DNA of 37,897 nucleotides from Actinomycetes bacterium (lineage in GTDB: Bacteria > Actinomycetota > Actinomycetes > Actinomycetales > Cellulomonadaceae), in the NCBI GenBank assembly GCA_023432565.1, contig JAEYUL010000099.1, forward strand, positions 1 to 37,897, read 5' to 3'. The translations under genes and the position numbers were made by a program. The notes under the pieces were generated by a model. The model did not search any database, had not been told where the DNA came from, and saw nothing but the letters and a program-made list of their open reading frames with translations. Positions 31,919 through 37,897 of the stretch are shown in pieces. Each line of letters starts with the position of its first letter. Positions within the stretch are counted from its first letter, which is position 1.

Positions 31919-33090
31919 CGGTCCGCCGGCTCGACGCAGCGACGGGCCACCTGCCCGCGCCGCTGGTCGTGATCGACCTCGACGCGCTCGAGGCCAACGC
32001 CGCCGACCTCGTGGCGCGCGCGGCCGGTACGCCGGTCCGCGTGGCCAGCAAGTCGGTCCGGGTACGCGCCGTGCTCGAGGCCGTGCTGGCGACACCCGGG
32101 TTCGCCGGGGTCATGGCGTACTCCTTGCGGGAGGCGGTGTGGCTCGCCCGCAACGGGGTGCGCGACGTGCTCGTCGGCTACCCGTCGGTCGACACCGCCG
32201 CGCTCGACGAGCTCGCCGCCGACCCCGTCGCCGCGGCGGCCGTGACGCTCATGGTCGACGACGTCGCGCAGGCCGACCTCGCCGCCAAGGCCGCGGCGGC
32301 GCACGCGTCGGCGCTGCAGGTGTGTCTCGACATCGACGCCTCGCTGCGCGTCGGGTTCGGGTCGCTGCGCGCGCACCTCGGGGTGCGCCGCTCGCCGGTG
32401 CACACCCCCGCGGACGCCGAGGCGCTCGCGCGCGCGGTCGCGCAGCGCGAGACGCTCACCGTGCGCGGCGTGATGTTCTACGAGGCGCAGGTCGCCGGCC
32501 TGCCGGACTCGAGCGCGGCCGTGCGGGCCGTCAAGCGGCTGTCCGTGCGTGACCTCGCGCGGCGGCGAGGGCTCGTCGTCGACGCGGTCACCCAGGCCGT
32601 CGGCCACCGCCTCGAGCTCGTGAACTCGGGTGGCTCGGGCTCGGTCGAGACCTCCGCGTGCGACCCGACCGTCACCGAGGTGACCGCCGGCTCGGGCCTC
32701 TACGTGCCGACGCTGTTCGACTCCTACCGCTCGTTCGAGCCGCGGCCCGCGGCGTTCTTCGGGCTCGACGTCGTGCGGGTCCCCGCGAGCGGCTACGCCA
32801 CGGCGTTCGGCGGGGGCTACGTCGCGTCCGGGCCGCCCAGTGCGTCGCGCCTGCCGCGGCCCGTGTGGCCCGCGGGTCTGGCGCTGACGTCGCGCGAGGG
32901 TGCGGGGGAGGTCCAGACACCGCTGCGGGTGCGGGGCGCGGCCGACCTGCGTGTCGGCGACCGGGCGTGGTTCCGGCACGCCAAGGCGGGCGAGGTCATG
33001 GAGCGGTTCGCCGACGTCCACCTGGTGCGCGGCGAGTCGGTCGTGCGGACCGTCCCGACGTACCGGGGCGAGGGCCAGAGCTTCGGCTGA
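31915..33090 (+). CDS. PLP-dependent amino acid deaminase/aldolase (fold type III)
   Basis: A 391-residue enzyme of the alanine-racemase-barrel type related to D-threonine aldolase and D-serine dehydratase. PAPLVVIDLDALEANAADLV opens the barrel. VRVASKSVRVRAVLE carries the PLP lysine, K46. VNSGGSGSVETSACDPTVTEVTAGSGLYVPTLFD (from about 240) holds PLP phosphate-binding glycines, and a C-terminal beta domain follows (FRHAKAGEVMERFADVHLV). It would cleave or deaminate a beta-hydroxy amino acid. The ATG overlaps the MFS stop (ATGA), so it is translationally coupled to the transporter. cysS starts 46 bases later on the same strand. The substrate is unknown. Confidence 0.86.
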   Translation: MTVRRLDAATGHLPAPLVVIDLDALEANAADLVARAAGTPVRVASKSVRVRAVLEAVLATPGFAGVMAYSLREAVWLARNGVRDVLVGYPSVDTAALDELAADPVAAAAVTLMVDDVAQADLAAKAAAAHASALQVCLDIDASLRVGFGSLRAHLGVRRSPVHTPADAEALARAVAQRETLTVRGVMFYEAQVAGLPDSSAAVRAVKRLSVRDLARRRGLVVDAVTQAVGHRLELVNSGGSGSVETSACDPTVTEVTAGSGLYVPTLFDSYRSFEPRPAAFFGLDVVRVPASGYATAFGGGYVASGPPSASRLPRPVWPAGLALTSREGAGEVQTPLRVRGAADLRVGDRAWFRHAKAGEVMERFADVHLVRGESVVRTVPTYRGEGQSFG

Positions 33091-33136
33091 CCTCCCGCGG
33101 ACGTCCCACGAGGCGCGCGCCGGTAGCCTTGCCCGC

Positions 33137-34570
33137 GTGAGTCTTCGCCTGTACGACACCGCCACCCGCACGGTGCGCGACTTCGTCCCCCGGGTCGACG
33201 GCGAGGTCGGCATCTACCTGTGCGGCGCGACGGTGCAGGCGCCGCCCCACATCGGCCACGTCCGGTCGGGCGTCGCGTTCGACGTCCTCGTGCGCTGGCT
33301 GCGCCGCACGGGACTGCGCGTGACCCTCGTGCGCAACGTGACCGACATCGACGACAAGATCCTCGCCAAGTCCGCCGAGGCGGGCGTGCCGTGGTGGGCG
33401 TGGGCGATGACGAACGAGCGCGCCTTCACCGCGGCGTACGACGCGCTCGGCGTGCTCCCCCCGACGTACGAGCCGCGCGCGACCGGGCACGTCCCGGCGA
33501 TGATCGACCTGATGCGCACGCTCGTCGAGGCCGGTCACGCCTACCAGGCGGGACCCGGCGACGTGTACTTCGACGTGCGGTCCTTCCGCGACTACGGCGC
33601 CCTCACGCGGCAGCCGGTCGACGAGATGGTCCCCGCACCCGACGACGCGCCCGCGGGCGGCGCCAAGCGCGACGTGCACGACTTCGCGCTGTGGAAGGCG
33701 CCGAAGCCGGGCGAGCCCGAGACCGCCTCGTGGGACACGCCGTTCGGCCGGGGACGCCCCGGCTGGCACCTGGAGTGCTCCGCGATGGCCGCGCGCTACC
33801 TCGGCCCGGAGTTCGACATCCACGGCGGCGGGCTGGACCTGCGCTTCCCGCACCACGAGAACGAGCTCGCGCAGTCGCGCGCCGCGGGGCAGCCGTTCGC
33901 CCGGTACTGGCTGCACAACGGCTGGGTCACGCAGGGCGGGGCCAAGATGAGCAAGTCGCTCGGCAACGGGCTGCTCGTCGACGTCGTGCTGCGTGACGTG
34001 CGCGCCGTGGTGCTGCGCTGGGCGCTGACCGCCGTCCAGTACCGCTCGATGCTCGAGTGGACCGACGACACGCTGCGCGAGGCCGAGGCGACGTGGGACC
34101 GGCTCGCCGGGTTCGTCGAGCGTGCGGTGGAGCGCACCGGCGAGGTGGCCGACGAGGAGGTGGCGGCCGCACCGCTGCCGCAGGACTTCGTCGCCGCGAT
34201 GGACGACGACCTCAACGTGCCCGCCGCGCTCGCGGTCGTGCACGAGACGCTGCGCGGCGGGAACACCGCGCTCGCCGCGGGAGACCTGCCCGCCGCGCGG
34301 GACGCGATGGTCACGCTGCGTGCGATGCTCGACGTCCTCGGGCTCGACCCCGGCTCGCCGCAGTGGCGTGCGGCCGGCACCGACGAGCGGTACGCACGTG
34401 CGCTCGACGAGCTCGTCGAGGCCCAGCTCGCGGCCCGCGCCGCCGCGCGCGCCGCGCGCGACTTCGCGACCGCGGACGCGATCCGGGACCGGCTCACCGC
34501 CGCCGGCGTCGTCGTCGAGGACTCACCCGCGGGCGCCCGGTGGACGCTCGCACCCCGATCGGAGGACTGA
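33137..34570 (+). CDS. cysS: Cysteinyl-tRNA synthetase
   Basis: Charges tRNA-Cys. The 477-residue class I synthetase has zinc ligands C29 (IYLCGATVQ), C214 (HLECSAMA), H239 and E243 (FPHHENE), the HIGH motif as HIGH at 38-41, and KMSKS at 270-274. The DALR-like C-terminal anticodon region is normal. GTG at 33137 is the start; open frame upstream runs through the deaminase gene in another frame and is not used. Its stop overlaps the rlmB ATG. In M. tuberculosis the equivalent gene directly follows ispF; here a block of other genes lies between. MshC, a close relative used in mycothiol synthesis, was considered, but the C-terminal length and context favour CysS. Confidence 0.95.
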   Translation: MSLRLYDTATRTVRDFVPRVDGEVGIYLCGATVQAPPHIGHVRSGVAFDVLVRWLRRTGLRVTLVRNVTDIDDKILAKSAEAGVPWWAWAMTNERAFTAAYDALGVLPPTYEPRATGHVPAMIDLMRTLVEAGHAYQAGPGDVYFDVRSFRDYGALTRQPVDEMVPAPDDAPAGGAKRDVHDFALWKAPKPGEPETASWDTPFGRGRPGWHLECSAMAARYLGPEFDIHGGGLDLRFPHHENELAQSRAAGQPFARYWLHNGWVTQGGAKMSKSLGNGLLVDVVLRDVRAVVLRWALTAVQYRSMLEWTDDTLREAEATWDRLAGFVERAVERTGEVADEEVAAAPLPQDFVAAMDDDLNVPAALAVVHETLRGGNTALAAGDLPAARDAMVTLRAMLDVLGLDPGSPQWRAAGTDERYARALDELVEAQLAARAAARAARDFATADAIRDRLTAAGVVVEDSPAGARWTLAPRSED

Positions 34571-35568
34571 TGGCCGGCAACTCCTCGCGTCGCGGCGCGA
34601 CGCGCAAGGGCGGCAAGAAGGGCGCGACCGTCGGCACCGGTGGTCACTCGCGCAAGGCGCTGGAGGGCAAGGGCCCGACGCCCAGGGCCGAGGACCGCCC
34701 GTACCACGTGGCCCACAAGCGCAAGGTCGCGGCCGAGAAGAGCTCGCCGGCCGGCCGCGGTGCCTCGGGCCGGCCCGCGGCGTCCGCGTCGCGGGCGGCG
34801 GCCGGCAGCAAGGGCGGGCGCAAGTCCTCGACCCACGAGATCGTCTCCGGGCGCAACTCCGTGCTCGAGGCGCTGCGCACGGGCGTGCCCGTCACGACGC
34901 TCTACCTCGCCGCCCGGCTCGAGGCCGACGACCGCACGCGCGAGATCGTCTCGACCGCCGCGGACGCGGGCTACCCGCTGCTCGAGGTCTCGCGCGCCGA
35001 GCTCGACCGGCTCACCGACGGCTCCGTGCACCAGGGCGTCGCCATCCAGGTCCCGCCGTACGCGTACGCGGAGGACGAGGACCTGCTCGACACGGCGGCC
35101 CGCCAGGGCGTGCCCGTGCTGGCCGTCGCGCTCGACGGCGTGACCGACCCGCGCAACCTCGGAGCGGTCCTGCGCTCGGCGGGCGCGTTCGGCGCGCACG
35201 GCGTGATCGTCCCCGAACGTCGCGCGGCGGGAGTCACCGCGGCGGCCTGGAAGGTCTCGGCGGGTGCCGCAGCGCGCGTCCCGGTCGCGCGCGTGACGAA
35301 CCTCGCGCGCACGCTGCAGGACTGGAAGAAGGCCGGCGTGTTCGTCGTCGGGCTGGACGGCGGCGGCGACGTCGCCGTGGCGGACCTGCCGTACGCGGGC
35401 GACCCGCTGGTGATCGTCGTCGGGTCCGAGGGCAAGGGGCTGTCGCGGCTGGTGCGCGAGCAGTGCGACGCGATCGCCTCGATCCCGATCTCGTCGGACG
35501 TCGAGTCGCTCAACGCTGGGGTCGCCGCGGGCATCGCCCTGTACGAGGTCGCGCGGCAGCGCTCCTGA
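34570..35568 (+). CDS. rlmB: 23S rRNA (guanosine-2'-O)-methyltransferase, TrmH/SpoU family
   Basis: Methylates a ribose in 23S rRNA, or possibly tRNA, using S-adenosylmethionine. The 332 residues include a long basic, Gly/Ser/Ala-rich leader (about 1-85) that is probably disordered and binds RNA. An L30e-like substrate domain follows from EIVSGRNSVLEALRTG. The knotted SPOUT domain has motif 1 ALDGVTDPRNLGAVLRSAGAFG, motif 2 VIVVGSEGKGLSRL and motif 3 IPISSDVESLNAGVAAGIALYE. The ATG overlaps the cysS stop (TGATG). cysS followed by this methylase is a conserved actinobacterial pair. The exact target nucleotide cannot be read from sequence. Confidence 0.92.
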   Translation: MAGNSSRRGATRKGGKKGATVGTGGHSRKALEGKGPTPRAEDRPYHVAHKRKVAAEKSSPAGRGASGRPAASASRAAAGSKGGRKSSTHEIVSGRNSVLEALRTGVPVTTLYLAARLEADDRTREIVSTAADAGYPLLEVSRAELDRLTDGSVHQGVAIQVPPYAYAEDEDLLDTAARQGVPVLAVALDGVTDPRNLGAVLRSAGAFGAHGVIVPERRAAGVTAAAWKVSAGAAARVPVARVTNLARTLQDWKKAGVFVVGLDGGGDVAVADLPYAGDPLVIVVGSEGKGLSRLVREQCDAIASIPISSDVESLNAGVAAGIALYEVARQRS

Positions 35569-35578
35569 GCGGCCTCGC

Positions 35579-35606
35579 CCGGGCGCGGACCGGACGCCGC
35601 GCCCGG
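35579..35606 (+). terminator. Terminator after rlmB
   Basis: CCGGGCGCGG (35579-35588) pairs perfectly with CCGCGCCCGG (35597-35606) around an 8-base loop, 10 bases after the rlmB stop. More G+C-rich inverted sequence follows up to the convergent gene's stop. Confidence 0.6.
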
Positions 35607-35643
35607 CAGGAACGCCGGGCGGCGCGGGCCCTCGGGGCGCCCC

Positions 35644-36933
35644 TCAGCCGATGAGCTGGTCGCCGTCGATCGCGGCGTTCGGGTCCGCGTTGTCCCGCAG
35701 GTCGCCCGGCTGGATGCCCAGGATCGACTGCTCGTCCGGCCGGTTCGGCAGGATGTGCTTGGCGTAGCTCTTGGCGACCTCGTGCAGCGGGACGTCCCGG
35801 TGCTGCTGCTGGGACAGGAACCAGCGGTGGTCGAGCAGCTCGTGGAAGATCTGCGCGGGCTCGAGCTTGCCGCGCAGCTCACGCGGGATCTGACGCACCG
35901 CCGGCTCGAACACCTCGGTGAGCCAGTCGTGCGCGACGAACGACTCGTCCTCGGCCTGCCGGTCCGTGGCCGCGCGGTACTCGTCGAGGTCGTTGAGCAG
36001 CCGCCGTGCCTGGTTCTCCCCGACGTCCAGCCCGGTCAGGCGCATGAGGCGCCGTGAGTGGTGGCCGGACTCCACGACCTTGGGCTGGATCCGCACGGTC
36101 GTGCCGTCGAGGTCGCTCGTGATGTCCAGCTCGCCGACGTCGAAGCCGAGGTCGTTGAGCCGGTCGATCCGCGCCTGCACGCGCCACCGCTCGCCGTACC
36201 CGAACGACTCGACCTCGGTCAGCGCGCGCCACAGCTCGCGGTACCGTTCCGCGAGCGCGTTGCCGATGGCGACCGCGTCCACGTCCTCCTCGAGGAACTC
36301 GCCCGCCTGCAGGTCCATGAGCTCGCCGATGATGTTGACGCGCGCGACCTCCAGGTCGTACTCGCGCTGGCCGGCGGTGAGTCGCTCGTGCAGGTCTCCG
36401 GTCTCGGCGTCCACGAGGTAGGCGGCGAACGTCTCCGCGTCGCGTCGGAACAGCGTGTTCGACAGCGAGACGTCCCCCCAGTAGAAGCCCGCGAGGTGCA
36501 GCCGCACGAGCAGCACCGCGAGGGCGTCGATGAGGCGCGTCGCGGTGTCCGGCCGCAGCGACTGGCTGAACAGCGAGCGGTACGGCAACGAGAACTGCAG
36601 GTGCTTCGTGATGAGCACGGCCTCGAGCGGCTCGCCCTCGGGGGAGCGGCGGCCCGTGATGACCCCGACGGGCTCGACCGACGGCACGTCCAGGCGACGC
36701 AGCTGGCGCAGCAGCTCGTACTCGCGGTACGCGACCGTCTCGCCGATCTCCTTGATCGCGATGACCCGGCCCGAGAGTCGTGCGAAGCGCACGATGTGCC
36801 GCGAGATACCGCGGGGGAGTGCCGCGAGGGTGGCGGCGGGCCAGTCCTCCAACGGGATGTGCCAGGGCAGGTCCAGCAGCGCCGGGTCGGGCGTGGCCGC
36901 GGTGATCTGCAGGCGTTGCCGGTGGGGGCTCAT
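35644..36933 (-). CDS. DUF4032 protein with kinase-like fold
   Basis: A 429-residue cytoplasmic protein, conserved in actinobacteria as DUF4032, whose function is not established. The first half has the full pattern of a small-molecule or LPS-type kinase. VIAIKEI gives the ATP lysine K61, YREYELLRQL the glutamate E71, FYWGDVSLSNTLF the catalytic loop with D154 and N159, and YLVDAETGD the metal aspartate D175. The second half (about 215-429) is the DUF4032 region with GYGERWRVQARIDRLNDLGFDVGELDI, many acidic and arginine residues, and ALIDRWF-like HELLDHRWFLSQ. The ATG at 36933 is clear. It is convergent with rlmB, and the msiK-like gene lies upstream on the same strand. Confidence 0.88.
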   Translation of the reverse strand: MSPHRQRLQITAATPDPALLDLPWHIPLEDWPAATLAALPRGISRHIVRFARLSGRVIAIKEIGETVAYREYELLRQLRRLDVPSVEPVGVITGRRSPEGEPLEAVLITKHLQFSLPYRSLFSQSLRPDTATRLIDALAVLLVRLHLAGFYWGDVSLSNTLFRRDAETFAAYLVDAETGDLHERLTAGQREYDLEVARVNIIGELMDLQAGEFLEEDVDAVAIGNALAERYRELWRALTEVESFGYGERWRVQARIDRLNDLGFDVGELDITSDLDGTTVRIQPKVVESGHHSRRLMRLTGLDVGENQARRLLNDLDEYRAATDRQAEDESFVAHDWLTEVFEPAVRQIPRELRGKLEPAQIFHELLDHRWFLSQQQHRDVPLHEVAKSYAKHILPNRPDEQSILGIQPGDLRDNADPNAAIDGDQLIG

Positions 36934-37037
36934 GGGTCAATCCTGCCAGCGGGTCGGACGGTCAGGTGGAGGTGGTCACGCACGTGCCCCGTGGCCGGTG
37001 AGGACGTGGCCGGCGCGGGGCGCCGGCCCGAGCACAG

Positions 37038-37087
37038 ACGCCGGAGGGGCGGCAGCGGCCCGCAGGCCACCACCGCCCCTCCGGCGT
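37038..37087 (-). terminator. Terminator of the msiK/ugpC-type gene
   Basis: A perfect 15-bp stem (37038-37052 with 37073-37087, ACGCCGGAGGGGCGG and its complement) holds a 20-base loop that itself contains GGCC-CGCA-GGCC. It lies 13 bases beyond the stop of the minus-strand ATPase gene. The DUF4032 promoter should lie in the remaining 36934-37037, where I see no clear hexamers. Confidence 0.8.
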
Positions 37088-37100
37088 GGTGCAGGTGGGA

Positions 37101-37897
37101 TCAGGCGAGGCGCTCGCCCGAACCGGCGTGGAACAGGTGCTGCTCGCCGGGACGGATCTTGATCGCCACGGTCTCGCCCTTGTCGGGCACCTGACGCGGG
37201 TCGACGCGCACGATGACCTGCGCGTCGCCGGCGCCCGAGTGCACCTGGGCGGCGCCGCCGAACTCGTTGGTGAGCGAGCCGTACACGAACGCGTCCGAGC
37301 CGAGCTCCTCGACGATGTTGACGATCACCGGGACGGCGTCGGGCGTGCCGGCGGGCACGACGTCGACCGACTCGGGGCGGAAGCCCAGCGTGATGTGGTT
37401 CTTGTCGTCCTCGGTGAGCTGGCTGAGGACCTCGCGGCTCAGCGGCACGCGCGAGCGGCCGAGGTTCGCGTGGCCGTCGAGCACCGGGAACGTGCCGATG
37501 TTCATGGCGGGCGAGCCGATGAAGCCGGCGACGAACACGTTGGCCGGGGTGTCGTACATCTCACGCGGCGTGCCGACCTGCTGCAGGATGCCGTCCTTGA
37601 GGACCGCGATGCGGTCACCCATCGTCAGGGCCTCGGTCTGGTCGTGCGTGACGTACACCGTGGTGACGCCGAGGCGGCGCTGCAGCGAGGCGATCTGCGT
37701 ACGCGTCTGGACGCGCAGCTTGGCGTCGAGGTTCGACAGCGGCTCGTCCATGAGGAACACCTGGGGCTGGCGCACGATCGCGCGACCCATGGCGACACGC
37801 TGACGCTGACCACCCGAGAGGGCCTTCGGCTTGCGGTCGAGGTACTCGGTGAGGTCGAGGATCTGGGCGGCCTCCTCGACGCGCTGGCGGATCTCCG
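37101..37897 (-). CDS. Sugar ABC transporter ATP-binding protein, MsiK/UgpC type, 3' part
   Basis: An ATPase that powers binding-protein-dependent sugar importers; in Streptomyces MsiK serves several oligosaccharide transporters at once. The gene runs off the window and about 265 C-terminal residues are visible. They show LSGGQRQRVAMGRAI (signature), QVFLMDEPLSNLDAKLR (Walker B and D-loop) and TTVYVTHDQTEALTMGDRI (H-loop). The regulatory OB-fold C-terminus of the MalK/UgpC group follows (MNIGTFPVL, ITLGFRPESVDVV, VNIVEELGSDAFVYG, KIRPGEQHLF). No permease or binding-protein gene is next to its 3' end, consistent with a shared, stand-alone ATPase. Walker A lies outside the window. Confidence 0.92.
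   Translation of the reverse strand, partial: EIRQRVEEAAQILDLTEYLDRKPKALSGGQRQRVAMGRAIVRQPQVFLMDEPLSNLDAKLRVQTRTQIASLQRRLGVTTVYVTHDQTEALTMGDRIAVLKDGILQQVGTPREMYDTPANVFVAGFIGSPAMNIGTFPVLDGHANLGRSRVPLSREVLSQLTEDDKNHITLGFRPESVDVVPAGTPDAVPVIVNIVEELGSDAFVYGSLTNEFGGAAQVHSGAGDAQVIVRVDPRQVPDKGETVAIKIRPGEQHLFHAGSGERLA

Noticed and set aside
33137..34570. MshC (mycothiol ligase) instead of CysS
   Set aside because: The protein has the full-length C-terminal anticodon region and sits in the conserved cysS-rRNA methylase pair; mshC-type context is lacking.

Overview
The window is very G+C-rich DNA from an actinobacterium, most likely a xylan- or cellulose-degrading member of the Micrococcales such as Cellulomonas. 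This is inferred from MshA (mycothiol), Lsr2, CarD, SenX3/RegX3, Streptomyces-type PHO boxes, a MsiK/UgpC-type sugar ATPase and an actinobacterial class I xylose isomerase. Nearly all DNA is coding. I saw no rRNA, tRNA, CRISPR array, insertion sequence or prophage gene.

Layout: (1) 1-5075: the 3' end of nadC, a sigma factor with a membrane partner on the minus strand, then lysS, a 62-residue membrane protein and lsr2. (2) 5101-10276: xylB-xylA on the minus strand, a divergent ROK regulator and a lactonase-like beta-propeller gene, with palindromes between xylA and the regulator. (3) 10506-12757: mshA, gpmA and a strong terminator. (4) 12778-14614: an AbiEi/PD-(D/E)XK-like gene bracketed by related inverted repeats, and a small membrane protein. 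(5) 14611-22868: a phosphate region with phoU, two small membrane-associated proteins, senX3-regX3 and pstSCAB. Three separate 11-bp-spaced PHO-box-like repeats precede phoU, senX3 and pstS. (6) 22891-25633: a lipoprotein, then carD, ispD (frame broken in a poly-G tract) and ispF. (7) 25447-33090: an accessory block with an EamA transporter, a LysR regulator, an NADP-type oxidoreductase, a lactone-oxidase-like flavoenzyme, and a TetR-MFS-PLP deaminase/aldolase operon. (8) 33137-35606: cysS and rlmB. (9) 35644 to the end: a kinase-like DUF4032 protein and a 5'-truncated msiK/ugpC-type ATPase.

Several stretches match conserved actinobacterial gene order (lysS-lsr2; mshA-gpmA-senX3-regX3; carD-ispD-ispF-cysS-rRNA methylase in Mycobacterium tuberculosis) but are opened by inserted genes. 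The clearest insertion is the 7.5-kb block between ispF and cysS.

The xyl genes convert xylose to xylulose 5-phosphate, and the MsiK-type ATPase could energise uptake of the oligosaccharides that supply it. The pho genes form a sensor-regulator-transporter circuit that appears to control itself. The best candidates for undescribed biology are the TetR/MFS/PLP-enzyme/flavoenzyme module, the DUF4032 protein with a full set of kinase catalytic residues, and the nuclease-like gene with its flanking repeat family.
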